From an uncultured Christensenella sp. (lineage in GTDB: Bacteria; Bacillota; Clostridia; Christensenellales; Borkfalkiaceae): DNA of 64,000 nt. Location of the stretch: the NCBI GenBank assembly GCA_910578065.1, contig CAJTPB010000002.1, positions 83,507 through 147,506 of the forward strand, given 5' to 3'. A program made the position numbers and the translations under genes. Every line of letters begins with the position of its first letter. The stretch's first letter is position 1. This document shows, one piece after another, positions 1 through 9,383 of the stretch. Below the pieces are notes generated by a model, which was not told the origin of the DNA, did no database searches, and saw only the letters and a program-made list of their open reading frames with translations.

Positions 1-2657
1 CCGACGAAGGGTATACCATCGGCGCGCTTACGGTAAACGGCGTTACGCAAACGGAATTTGTAAAAGAGGACGGCAGCTACCGTATTACGCTCGAAAATTA
101 CTTGTCCAAACAGTTGAACGTTTCCGTTACCTTCGAAGTAGAGGCGGATCTTAACGTAACGTTGTTGTTAGACGGCGTGCCCGACGGCGTAACCGTTTCC
201 CTTCACGGGGTGGAAACGTATCCCGCGGTTGCGGTAAGCGGCGGAAAGGCAGTGTTTGCAAACGTGAAAAAGGGAACCTATACCGTTAAGGCGGAAGGCT
301 ATCGCGATGTTTCCGTCACCCTTACGCAAAACGGCGAAACGGAAGTGGAACTGCGCAAGATCACCGCGGCGGAAAAATACGAAGCGGCGGGCGATATCGA
401 TCGCTACGCGCTGGAAGAAGCGAACGGAAAGTTAAACGTTACCTACACGGGCACGGGCGGTTCGGGTGATAATTCGTACGGCGTTACGCTGGGCGCGTAT
501 GCGGTTGGCGCAAACGAAGACGTTTACGTTTCTACCATAATCCGCGAGCAGGCTTCGTTCGGCGGCAATTATATAAGCAATCTGCGCTACGGTTTGATCT
601 TCCAAGGCGCGGGCAGAAGTTTGAACTTCGACCTCGGTTGCTGGGGTTCGTACAACGCTTCCCTTGTAGATTGGGGCGTCGTGAATCAAGACACACAGTT
701 GGAACAATCGATGATCGATGCGTATAAGAGCGCGGCGGGATTAAAAATTGCGGCTGCGCGCATCAACGGAAAGTTCTATTTGTATATGGGCACGGGCAGC
801 GACATGAAGTTGATGGCGCAGGGCGAACACGCCGCATTATCCCGTGCGGAAATGAGCGTCGGCGTAATGACGTGGTGGCAGGCGAGCGGCGCGGAATATC
901 AAGACTTTGTTTGTAAAAAGGGCGCGCAAATTCCCGAACTGGAAATCACCGCTTCGGCGGTAGGGCACGGAACGGTAACGGCGACGCAGAACGTAAAACC
1001 GGGCGGCGACATTACCGTAACGGTAACGCCCGATCGCGGCGCGACGGAATACGTTTGCTCTTCTTTGACGGTAAACGGAACGGAAAAAATTTCCGATTGC
1101 ACCAAAAATGCGGACGGAACGCTTACCTTAAATCTTCCTGCTTGGCTAAGTACCTTAAAGGTGCAAATCGTTGCGACCTTTATCGAGCGGAGCGAATTTT
1201 CGGTTTCGCTGAACGTACTGCTTCACCGTTTGGGTGTGGGAACGGATAACCTTTCGGCGCTTCCCGACGGTACGGAAGTTACGTTAAGCGGTCCTAAAAC
1301 GTACACGGCGGCGATACAAGACGGCAGCGTTTCTTTTGCAAGCGTACAAAAAGGAACGTATACCGTATCGGCGGACGTCGAGGGGTATAACGGATATCCG
1401 TTAAACGTAACGGGCGCGCTTACAAATACGCAAGTGAAACTCGAATATAATTTGATCGAAAGCGGATCCCGCACAGATCTTTCGGGGATGAACGACGGAA
1501 CCATCCGTTTGAATCTTGCGCAAACGAATGGCGCGCACGATCGGTTAAAGTTCACGCAGGGCGTTGCCGCAAACGAAAACTTTATGGTAACCGCAGTGTT
1601 TCAAAACGTGCTAACGGCTTCCCCCAGCGGATTGCGTTTGGGCTTCTTTGCAGGCACGGGCGGCTGCGGCGTAGAGTGGGGCGGCATGAGCGCGGCGAGC
1701 GAGTCGGTCGATTTCCACTTAATGTTCGAAACGTGGAACGGAAACGCAATGTCTATGACGTGGCAGGGAACGCAGCTTTCGGTAAGTTTAACCGAAAGCG
1801 AGTGCGCCGCGTTGCAGGGAAGCGCGGGCTTGCGGTTGGGCATTGCGCGGGTAGACGGCGCGTACTGGCTGCTTAAAGAGGAAAACGGCGGGTTAAGGGC
1901 AATGCAAAAACTCACCGTAGACGGCTCTGCGTTAATGACGGGCGCGGTAAGCGTAGGGTTCTATTCGAACGAGGGCAACCAAACGGAAAGCGCGGTAAAA
2001 CTCGAAGGCTTGCAGTATGCAACGGGCGCTTCCGTCGATCTTACGCAAGAAATCGCGTTTGCAAATACGCAGTGCGGCGGGGTGTATTTGGTCACGGACG
2101 ATACGCTGGCATGGAAAACGCAATGGGGCAGCGTGGCGCAACACCAAGTAAACGGCGATTTCACCAAGTACCAATCGGAACGCAAAATTACGTGGAATAC
2201 GGATGCAAAAGAAAACGTTTACTTCGTCGACGGAATTTCAAGGCTTACCCTCGATTATACGTTAAAGGCGGATATCCCTTCGGGCAAACGGATTACCGCG
2301 TTTGTCATTTGGGACGGCAGCACGTCGCCCGCTCCGTTTGTAGTAACGCTCGCTCATGAATCCGACGGCACGTATTTGATTCAGCTGATCCGCCATTGGA
2401 GCTGGGACGGCGCGCAATCGTATACGCTGACGGAAGCGCAAATCGCAAAATTAAAGGGCGAAGGGCTTGCCCTTAGAATCGTGCGCGATCAATTAAAAGT
2501 GGTGGTATTCGATAATTCGGGCGCGGAAGCGCAATGGCTGTGCGAACGCACGTACGAAGCCGAATCTGTAATGGCGGCAATGGGCGTGGGCGTATCGGGC
2601 AGCGCGGCGGAATTTACGGGAATCACCGTAACGGAAGGCTGCCCTTGGGATACGTAA
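1..2657 (+). CDS. Secreted modular surface protein, 5' end outside window
   Basis: The reading frame is open to the window edge, so the true start and any signal peptide are missing. At least 885 residues are visible. The first 30 or so residues look like the end of a bacterial surface repeat (divergent InlB B-repeat type). Then come beta-rich modules: a carboxypeptidase-regulatory/prealbumin-like unit (around codons 35-115 of the visible part) that recurs near nt 1195-1455 with the shared pattern KGTYTV, and between and after them regions with the look of concanavalin/LamG-type carbohydrate-binding domains (motifs such as RINGKFYLY and RVDGAYWLL). A second InlB-like repeat lies near nt 940-1180. 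There is no LPXTG motif and no membrane segment at the C-terminus, which ends CPWDT. The function is unknown. With the esterase and glycosidases downstream, a glycan-binding or glycan-degrading surface protein is plausible (inference). Confidence 0.75.
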   Translation, partial: DEGYTIGALTVNGVTQTEFVKEDGSYRITLENYLSKQLNVSVTFEVEADLNVTLLLDGVPDGVTVSLHGVETYPAVAVSGGKAVFANVKKGTYTVKAEGYRDVSVTLTQNGETEVELRKITAAEKYEAAGDIDRYALEEANGKLNVTYTGTGGSGDNSYGVTLGAYAVGANEDVYVSTIIREQASFGGNYISNLRYGLIFQGAGRSLNFDLGCWGSYNASLVDWGVVNQDTQLEQSMIDAYKSAAGLKIAAARINGKFYLYMGTGSDMKLMAQGEHAALSRAEMSVGVMTWWQASGAEYQDFVCKKGAQIPELEITASAVGHGTVTATQNVKPGGDITVTVTPDRGATEYVCSSLTVNGTEKISDCTKNADGTLTLNLPAWLSTLKVQIVATFIERSEFSVSLNVLLHRLGVGTDNLSALPDGTEVTLSGPKTYTAAIQDGSVSFASVQKGTYTVSADVEGYNGYPLNVTGALTNTQVKLEYNLIESGSRTDLSGMNDGTIRLNLAQTNGAHDRLKFTQGVAANENFMVTAVFQNVLTASPSGLRLGFFAGTGGCGVEWGGMSAASESVDFHLMFETWNGNAMSMTWQGTQLSVSLTESECAALQGSAGLRLGIARVDGAYWLLKEENGGLRAMQKLTVDGSALMTGAVSVGFYSNEGNQTESAVKLEGLQYATGASVDLTQEIAFANTQCGGVYLVTDDTLAWKTQWGSVAQHQVNGDFTKYQSERKITWNTDAKENVYFVDGISRLTLDYTLKADIPSGKRITAFVIWDGSTSPAPFVVTLAHESDGTYLIQLIRHWSWDGAQSYTLTEAQIAKLKGEGLALRIVRDQLKVVVFDNSGAEAQWLCERTYEAESVMAAMGVGVSGSAAEFTGITVTEGCPWDT

Positions 2658-2688
2658 TAAGCGGAAGAATACCGCAAAGGATAAAAAG

Positions 2689-4335
2689 ATGAAAAAAATA
2701 ATTTTAACGGTTGCGGCTTCGCTTGCAGTGGCGGGTTCGGCGCTTTGCGCGCCGGCGCCGCTTGCGGCGGGCGCGGAGGAGCAGATGAAGCAGGCGGACG
2801 TATGGATCGTCGCGGGGCAAAGCAACGCCGCAGGTTGGAGCAATTTAACGCGAAAGGGGATCGAAGGCAGCCATTACACTTCGTATCATTACGAGGAAGA
2901 GTTGAACGAAATAGACCCCCGCAACGGGTCGGGTTATAACAACGTGCTCTATTACGGCAGCGGATTAGATCAACGCGCCGATCGGGAGCTGCCCGAAATG
3001 AGTTTGACTTCCGTCGCCATGAAAACGCCTTTACAGGCGGGCACGTCGGGGCATATCGGTCCCGAATTGGGCATGGCGAACGCGCTTTCTTCCCGCTATA
3101 CGCCCGATTCTCCCGCGGTGATCATCAAATATGCGGTGGGCGGCACCTACTTGGGCGATTTTAAAGGCGATGGACAGCAGACCAAAGATTACGGAAACTG
3201 GGCTTCCCCTTCCATGACGGCGCAAGCGCCCGCGGGAACGAACTTTCACAAAAATAACGGATTGCTGTACACCCGTTTATTGCAAACGGTAACAAACGGC
3301 TTTGCGGCGTTAAAAGCGCAACGTTACGCGCCCTCGGTAAAGGGATATATCTGGATGCAGGGGGAAGCGGACGCAGGCACCTCATCGCTCGCAAACGCGT
3401 ATCAAAAAAATCTCGAACTGTTTATCGGCGATCTGCGCAAAGACGTTGCCGAAATCGCAAAAGACGACAGCGCGAAAACCCGCCCGTTCGTAATCGGCAA
3501 AATCAATTCCACGGGCTTATACGGCAATTTCGTTTCCGTGGTGCGGGCGGCGGAAGACGCGGTCTGCGAAAAACTTCCCAACGTGTTCACCGTCGATACG
3601 AATAAGTACGATATCGTAAAAGACGGCGTTGTGGTCGGTTCCGATCAATGGCACTTCAACGCGGCGGATATGTACGATTTGGGAAAGCGGTTTGCCGCTT
3701 GCGCGCTTGAAAACGTTGCAAAATACACCTATTCGGTTACGGCGGGCGCGGGCGGAAGCGTTGCAAAGCGCACCTACCTTTCCGACGGCGAGGCGGTAAC
3801 GGTGGGCTATACGGCAGAACGTGGCAAAAAACTTTCCGCCGTAAAATTAAACGGAGAAGACGTAACGCAAAGCTGTTTGCAAAACGGCAAAATTTCGTTT
3901 ACGCCCAATGCTCAAACGGCGGCGTTCAACACGGTGGAATTGCTGTTTGCAGACGCGGCGGCTTATCGCATTACGGTAAATTTGGGCGCGGGCGGCAAGA
4001 TCAACCGTTCCATATCCGGCTCGCGCGTGTACGAAGGGGACGAGATTGTGATCGAAACGCTTCCCGCCGATGGGTACGAAACGGAAAGCGTGATCTTTAA
4101 CGGCGCGGCGGTTTCCCCGCGGGAAGACGGAAAGTATACGGTTGTTGTGGGAGCGGCGGATTGTACCCTTTCGGTAACGTTTAAAAAGACGGAGCAGGCA
4201 AACGATCCTATGCCCGAAGAAAGCGGATTAAGCGGCGGCGCGATTGCGGGAATCGTGATCGGTTCGGTTGCAGGCGCAGGCGCGATCGCTGCGGGCGGGG
4301 CGCTGTTGGCGATAAAAGCGAAAAAGCGCAAATAA
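2689..4335 (+). CDS. Secreted, C-terminally anchored SGNH/SASA-type acetylesterase
   Basis: 548 residues. The N-terminus is a signal peptide (MKKII, hydrophobic core, cleavage probably after a small-residue stretch near 28). The catalytic domain opens with WIVAGQSNAAGWS, the GQSN block of the sialate O-acetylesterase / carbohydrate esterase 6-type SGNH family, and a later WHFNAAD gives the likely catalytic His. Such enzymes remove O-acetyl groups from sialic acid or xylan-type glycans; the substrate here cannot be told. Residues about 345-500 hold two InlB-like beta repeats, the same module type seen in the protein before it. The tail is GGAIAGIVIGSVAGAGAIAA followed by KAKKRK, a membrane segment with a basic stop, but without LPXTG. 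It therefore probably sits on the outer face of the membrane. It lies 31 bp after the preceding gene, with a weak ribosome binding site (aaggat). Confidence 0.85.
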   Translation: MKKIILTVAASLAVAGSALCAPAPLAAGAEEQMKQADVWIVAGQSNAAGWSNLTRKGIEGSHYTSYHYEEELNEIDPRNGSGYNNVLYYGSGLDQRADRELPEMSLTSVAMKTPLQAGTSGHIGPELGMANALSSRYTPDSPAVIIKYAVGGTYLGDFKGDGQQTKDYGNWASPSMTAQAPAGTNFHKNNGLLYTRLLQTVTNGFAALKAQRYAPSVKGYIWMQGEADAGTSSLANAYQKNLELFIGDLRKDVAEIAKDDSAKTRPFVIGKINSTGLYGNFVSVVRAAEDAVCEKLPNVFTVDTNKYDIVKDGVVVGSDQWHFNAADMYDLGKRFAACALENVAKYTYSVTAGAGGSVAKRTYLSDGEAVTVGYTAERGKKLSAVKLNGEDVTQSCLQNGKISFTPNAQTAAFNTVELLFADAAAYRITVNLGAGGKINRSISGSRVYEGDEIVIETLPADGYETESVIFNGAAVSPREDGKYTVVVGAADCTLSVTFKKTEQANDPMPEESGLSGGAIAGIVIGSVAGAGAIAAGGALLAIKAKKRK

Positions 4336-4352
4336 GCGTTTTCGGCAAAAAG

Positions 4353-4382
4353 GGCGGTTGGGGGCGTACCCGACCGCCTGTT
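4353..4382 (+). terminator. Hairpin after esterase gene
   Basis: A 10-bp stem (GGCGGTTGGG with CCCGACCGCC, one G-U pair) with a 6-base loop lies 17 bp after the stop codon. The tail is only partly T-rich (tgtttcc), so it is a weak intrinsic terminator candidate. Confidence 0.5.
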
Positions 4383-4400
4383 TCCGAAACATTACAATTT

Positions 4401-4435
4401 TCACATAAAATGACATGTTTTCATTGGAAATGTGA
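4401..4435. promoter_or_regulatory. Nested inverted repeat upstream of glycosidase promoter
   Basis: TCACAT at 4401-4406 pairs with ATGTGA at 4430-4435, and inside them AATGA and TCATT form a second dyad. The structure lies about 37 bp upstream of the -35 box of the glycosidase operon, so it may be a regulator binding site. The regulator is not known. Confidence 0.35.
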
Positions 4436-4471
4436 TAATAAAATACATTTCTTTTTGGGAATAAGATTCGG

Positions 4472-4500
4472 TTTACAAATACGTTAAAATATTGTAGTAT
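4472..4500 (+). promoter_or_regulatory. Sigma-A-type promoter of glycosidase operon
   Basis: TTTACA, 17-bp spacer, TAGTAT. It is followed by a roughly 25-base leader with the ribosome binding site TAAGGAG before the ATG at 4531. It probably drives the three glycosidase genes that follow. Confidence 0.6.
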
Positions 4501-4530
4501 ATCGAAAGTTATCGGTAAGGAGTTATTACT

Positions 4531-7362
4531 ATGTTCCCCAATCAAGGCGAGTGGACGCGTACCCAAAATATCGGCATGCTTCCCCAACACTGCTACTTTA
4601 TCCCTTTCGACTGTTCCGATCCCGTTCAAAACGACAGAAGCAAATCATCCCGTTTTCAATCTTTAAACGGCGAATGGGCGTTCCGCGCGCACGCGCGCAT
4701 GGAAACCTGCGAACTGCACGAAGAACTTTTAGACCGCATTCCCGTACCCGCCTGCGTGCAGCTGCACGGGTACGATCATATTCAATATACCAATCACCGT
4801 TATCCCTTTCCTTACGATCCGCCTTTTATCCGCAAAGATATTCCCGCGTTTCATTACCGCACCTCTTTCCGTTTAAAAGGGGAGAACGCGCGGCTGGTGT
4901 TCGAGGGGGTGGACGCGGCGTTTTACGCGTTCGTAAACGGAAAGCCGCTCGGATACACGCAGATCACGCACAAGACGACGGAATTCGATCTGCGCGGCAT
5001 TGCGCAAGCGGGCGAAGAAAACGTGCTCGACGTGATCGTGTTAAAGTGGTGCGCAAGTTCGTATTTGGAAGATCAAGATAAATGGCGGTTCAGCGGCATT
5101 ATCCGCGACGTGTATTTGCTTTACCGCGATACCGATTGCGTGGAAGATTATAAAGTCGTCACCCGCATAAAGGGCGCATCGGCGGAAGTCGCGTTTACTT
5201 TGCTTGGCGGCAAACGTTGTTCCGTTTTGTTCGAAGGGGAAGAAAAACGGGTAAGCGCAGGGGAAACGGCAACGTTCTTCGTGCGCGAGCCCCGCCTTTG
5301 GAGCGCGGAATGCCCCCGTTTGTACCCGCTTACCGTTCGCTGCGGAAACGAAGTCATTTACGAACGGGTAGGCATCCGCACGACGGAAATCAAAAACGGT
5401 ACATATCTGTTCAACGGAAAGCCCGTTAAACTTTTGGGGGTGAACCGTCACGAATTTCATCATAAAACGGGCGCGGCGATCACCGTTGCCGACATGAAGC
5501 GCGATTTGGAACTGATGAAAAAGCTGCACGTGAACGCGATCCGCACGTCGCACTATCCCGACGCGCCCGAATTTTATCGCCTGTGCGACGAGTACGGGTT
5601 TTACGTAATGGACGAAGCGGATATAGAAGCGCACGGCGTTACGGGCATAGACGGCGATTACGATATTTCCAAATACAACACGCTGGCGGAAGATCCCCTT
5701 TACGAAAGCGCGATTAAAGAGCGCGTGCTTACCGCTTACGAGCGGGATAAAAACAGACCGTGCGTGATCATGTGGTCGTTGGGCAACGAATCGGGCTTCG
5801 GCGAAAATTTTATGAAAGCGGCGTACGCGTTAAAAGCAAAAGACGATCGACCCGTTCATTACGAAAACCACGTAAACATTGCGGGTACGGACTTGTATTA
5901 CGGCGACGCGATCGATATCGTAAGCAGAATGTATTACCCCGTCGATTGGATGCTGAACGAATTTTTGCAAGACGCGCGGGAAAACCGCCCGCTTGTGCTG
6001 TGCGAATACTGCCATGCCATGGGCAACGGTCCGGGCGATTTAAAAGATTATTGGGAAGCGATGCGCTCTTCCGATCGCTTTGCGGGCGGCTTTATTTGGG
6101 AATGGGCGGATCACGGTATTTTACAGAACGGGAATTATTATTACGGCGGCGACTTCGGCGAAGCGTTGCACGACGGCAATTTTTGCATCGACGGGATCGT
6201 AACGCCCGATCGCGGTTTCAAGTCGGGCACGGAAGAAATGCGCGCCGTGTATCAGCCCGCGGAATTTACCTATGCAGAGGGCAAACTTACGCTGTTCAAC
6301 CGTTATTTCTTTCGAAACATGACGGGGAATTTGATCGTTACGGTAAAAGAAAACGGAAAAGAGCGCTCGCGCGCGCAAATCAAACTCGACCTTGCGCCTC
6401 GCACCGCGCAGACGTTCGAAATACAGCTTCCCGCCCAAGGGTTTGCGGGGCTGTACCTTACGGTGCAAGAAGACAGCGGCATTTGTTCCGAAGGATTTTT
6501 TGAACTTCTTCCCTACGCGCACGGCGCGCCGCTGCCCGCCCTTGCGGGAAGCTGGCAAACGCTTTCGGATGGGTGCGTCTATTCCGCAAACGGCGTTTCC
6601 GTAAAGATAGACGCGCTTACGGGCGATCTGCTTTCGCTGCAAAAAAACGGAAAAGAGTATTTGAAAGAGCACCTTTCCGTTTCCGTCATGCGCGCGCCCG
6701 TCGATAACGAAATGCAGATAAAGGGGTATTTAGAACGGATCGGCGTGTACGATTCCGCCCCGCGCGCTTGTTCGATCAAGGCGGAAAAAGACGGCATAAG
6801 CGTTACGGGCAAAATGCTTGCCGATTGCCGCAGAAGCATTCTCGATTACATGCTGTTTTATGCGGTTACAGAACAAGGGCTTTCGGTGCGTTTTTCCTAT
6901 CGCATTCCCGATTACGTACTGCGCCTGCCTTGCGTCGGCTTGCGCTTTGCGATCGACTGTAACGAGATCGAGTATCTTGCGTACGGCGCGCGGGAAACGT
7001 ATTGCGATATGAAGCTGTGCGAAAAAGACGTGTTCCGCGCCGCAATCGAAAAGGAATATTTCCGTTACGTAAAGCCGCAGGAAAGCGGAAATCATACGGG
7101 CGCAGAATACCTGCGTTTACTTGGCTGTATGAACATCGCGTGCGATAAGCAATTCGATTTTTCGGTAATTCCCTATTCGGCGCAGGCGTTAAAAAGCGCA
7201 ATGCACGACTTCGAGTTGCCGCGCACGGGCTTGGCGTATGCCTTTATCGGCACGCAGGAAGGGGTAGGCTCCAACGCGTGCGGACCCGACCTTGCCGCAG
7301 AATACCGCGTTCCCAAAGAAGGAACGTTTGAATTTACATTTCAATTTGATAAGGAGCAGTAA
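4531..7362 (+). CDS. LacZ-type beta-galactosidase, glycoside hydrolase family 2
   Basis: 943 residues, the size and domain order of LacZ-type GH2: jelly-roll sugar-binding domain, immunoglobulin-like domain, TIM barrel and a C-terminal small-chain domain. The barrel shows VNRHEFHH, the acid/base region MWSLGNESG (Glu near residue 418) and the nucleophile region VLCEYCHAMGNG (Glu near 492). The C-terminal half includes RAPVDNEM, typical of the beta-galactosidase small chain. It has no signal peptide, so it acts on galactosides imported into the cytoplasm. The stop codon is directly followed by the ATG of the GH3 gene, so the two are translationally linked. True substrate (lactose, plant or host beta-galactosides) cannot be read from sequence. 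Confidence 0.95.
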   Translation: MFPNQGEWTRTQNIGMLPQHCYFIPFDCSDPVQNDRSKSSRFQSLNGEWAFRAHARMETCELHEELLDRIPVPACVQLHGYDHIQYTNHRYPFPYDPPFIRKDIPAFHYRTSFRLKGENARLVFEGVDAAFYAFVNGKPLGYTQITHKTTEFDLRGIAQAGEENVLDVIVLKWCASSYLEDQDKWRFSGIIRDVYLLYRDTDCVEDYKVVTRIKGASAEVAFTLLGGKRCSVLFEGEEKRVSAGETATFFVREPRLWSAECPRLYPLTVRCGNEVIYERVGIRTTEIKNGTYLFNGKPVKLLGVNRHEFHHKTGAAITVADMKRDLELMKKLHVNAIRTSHYPDAPEFYRLCDEYGFYVMDEADIEAHGVTGIDGDYDISKYNTLAEDPLYESAIKERVLTAYERDKNRPCVIMWSLGNESGFGENFMKAAYALKAKDDRPVHYENHVNIAGTDLYYGDAIDIVSRMYYPVDWMLNEFLQDARENRPLVLCEYCHAMGNGPGDLKDYWEAMRSSDRFAGGFIWEWADHGILQNGNYYYGGDFGEALHDGNFCIDGIVTPDRGFKSGTEEMRAVYQPAEFTYAEGKLTLFNRYFFRNMTGNLIVTVKENGKERSRAQIKLDLAPRTAQTFEIQLPAQGFAGLYLTVQEDSGICSEGFFELLPYAHGAPLPALAGSWQTLSDGCVYSANGVSVKIDALTGDLLSLQKNGKEYLKEHLSVSVMRAPVDNEMQIKGYLERIGVYDSAPRACSIKAEKDGISVTGKMLADCRRSILDYMLFYAVTEQGLSVRFSYRIPDYVLRLPCVGLRFAIDCNEIEYLAYGARETYCDMKLCEKDVFRAAIEKEYFRYVKPQESGNHTGAEYLRLLGCMNIACDKQFDFSVIPYSAQALKSAMHDFELPRTGLAYAFIGTQEGVGSNACGPDLAAEYRVPKEGTFEFTFQFDKEQ

Positions 7363-9360
7363 ATGGAACTTAAAGATTTAACGTTAGACGAAAAGCTGAC
7401 GCTTTTAACGGGAAAAGATTGCTGGCATATCGACGGCTTAAACGGAAAGCTGCCCGAAATTTCCATGTCGGACGGACCTCACGGCATGCGCACGATGACG
7501 AAAGATTGGCAAACGCTTCCCGCAACGGCGTTTCCCACGTTAAGCGCGGTCGGCTCTACCTGGAACGAAGAGCTCGCGCGGGAAATGGGCGAACTGATCG
7601 CGGAAGAGGCGATCGAACGCAACGTCGATATACTGCTTGCGCCGGGGGTGAATATCAAGCGCACCCCCTTATGCGGGCGCAACTTCGAATATTTTTCCGA
7701 AGATCCCTGCCTTGCGGGCGAGTTGGGCAAGGCGTATATCGAAGGGGTGCAGGCAAAGGGGATCGGCACGTCGCTCAAACACTTTGCGGCGAATAACCGC
7801 GAATATGATAGACTGTATCAATCGAGCGAGGTAGACGAACGTACCCTGCGCGAAATATACTTTCCCGCATTCGAACGCGCCCTGCAAGCGGATCCGTGGA
7901 CGGTAATGTGTTCGTATAACCTCGTAAACGGCGTTTACGCTTCCGAACACAAAAAGCTGCTGAACGATATCCTGCGCGGGCAGTTCGGGTTTAAGGGGCT
8001 TATCGTTTCCGATTGGGAAGCGGTGGTAAACCGCGCAAAGGCGTTAAAGGCCTCGCTCGATTTGCAAATGCCCGATAACGCGCAGTCGTTTACCGTTTTA
8101 AAAGAAGCGTACGCGCGCGGATATATTACCGACGAAGAAATCGACGCTTCCGTTTCGCGTATTCTCGACTTAATAAATAAAACGCAGGCGAACAAGCGGA
8201 AGCGTGTCGTTACCCACACCAAAGAAGAGCGGCATGCGGCGGCGGTGAAAATTGCGGCGGAAGGGGCTGTGCTGTTGAAAAACGAAAACGGCGTTTTGCC
8301 GTTTAAGAGCGGCGAACGCGTTTACGTGGGCGGCAAGTATGCCGAACAAGGCGTACTCGGCGGGGGCGGCTCTTCGTACGTAACGTGCGAATACAAGCGC
8401 AAAAATCTTTCCGATTTAATCATGGAAGAAAATCCTGCCGTAACGGCGGAATATCATCAAGGGTATTTCTGCGACGAGGGCGCGCGGCACGGATTTTACA
8501 ACGTGCGCAAATCGATCGCGCTTGCCGAACAGGCGGATAAAGCGGTGGTCGTTGTGGGCTTCGACGAACATACCGACTGCGAGGGAACGGATCGGACTAC
8601 GTTAAAACTTTCCCCCATTGCGGTAGATTTTATTTTAAAAATCGCGCGGGCGAATCCCCGCACCGTCGTGGTCGTATACGGCGGCAGCGCGGTGGATATG
8701 AGCGATTGGATCGGCGAAGTTTCCGCCGTGTTATACGTCAATTTCAACGGCGAGGGCGGCAACGAGGCGATCGCAAAACTGCTTACGGGCAGCGAAAATC
8801 CTTCGGGAAAGCTGCAAGAAACGTTTCCTCTTTGTTTGGAAGATACGCCCACCCAAAGCGAACGGGGCGACGGTTATTCCGATCGGTATTTCGAGCGGAT
8901 CTTCGTCGGCTACCGCTATTACGATAACGAGGGGGCGGAAGTGCTGTTTCCGTTCGGGCACGGACTTTCTTATTCCTCGTTCGAATATGGCAATTTAAAC
9001 GTGCAAGAGAAAAACGGGCAATACGCGTTGTCGTTTACCGTTAAAAACACCTCCGCCGTAGACGGAAAAGAAATTTGGCAGGTGTATACGGGGGCGAAGC
9101 GCTCGCTCGTCGAACGTCCGCCGCGCGAGTTAAAGGCATTCGGCAAGGTGTTTTTAAAGGCGGGCGAACAAAAAACGATTGCGGTAACGCTTACTTTGCG
9201 CGATTTTGCCTATTGGAGCACGGCGATAGACGGCTGGCGCACGGAAAACGGGAAATATACGGTATCCGTCGGCGGGTCGTCGCGCGATCTTCCGCTGCGT
9301 AAAGAGATTTCTATTTGCCTTCCCCAAGACGAACAGCCCTCTCAGCGTGATCAAGCATGA
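7363..9360 (+). CDS. GH3 beta-glucosidase-type glycoside hydrolase
   Basis: 665 residues. The N-terminal (alpha/beta)8 domain contains MSDGPHGMR, KHFAANNRE and the nucleophile block GLIVSDWEAV (Asp near residue 218). It is followed by the alpha/beta sandwich (GEGGNEAIAKLLTG, near 465) and a fibronectin type III-like C-terminal domain (KEIWQVYTG through NGKYTVSVG). There is no signal peptide. The family hydrolyses non-reducing terminal beta-glucosides and, in some members, xylosides or N-acetylglucosaminides. The start codon follows the GH2 stop directly, and AAGGAG sits 8 bases before it. It presumably works with the two GH2 enzymes on one branched oligosaccharide (inference). Confidence 0.95.
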   Translation: MELKDLTLDEKLTLLTGKDCWHIDGLNGKLPEISMSDGPHGMRTMTKDWQTLPATAFPTLSAVGSTWNEELAREMGELIAEEAIERNVDILLAPGVNIKRTPLCGRNFEYFSEDPCLAGELGKAYIEGVQAKGIGTSLKHFAANNREYDRLYQSSEVDERTLREIYFPAFERALQADPWTVMCSYNLVNGVYASEHKKLLNDILRGQFGFKGLIVSDWEAVVNRAKALKASLDLQMPDNAQSFTVLKEAYARGYITDEEIDASVSRILDLINKTQANKRKRVVTHTKEERHAAAVKIAAEGAVLLKNENGVLPFKSGERVYVGGKYAEQGVLGGGGSSYVTCEYKRKNLSDLIMEENPAVTAEYHQGYFCDEGARHGFYNVRKSIALAEQADKAVVVVGFDEHTDCEGTDRTTLKLSPIAVDFILKIARANPRTVVVVYGGSAVDMSDWIGEVSAVLYVNFNGEGGNEAIAKLLTGSENPSGKLQETFPLCLEDTPTQSERGDGYSDRYFERIFVGYRYYDNEGAEVLFPFGHGLSYSSFEYGNLNVQEKNGQYALSFTVKNTSAVDGKEIWQVYTGAKRSLVERPPRELKAFGKVFLKAGEQKTIAVTLTLRDFAYWSTAIDGWRTENGKYTVSVGGSSRDLPLRKEISICLPQDEQPSQRDQA

Positions 9361-9383
9361 AATTATTTAATAAGGAAAAATAT

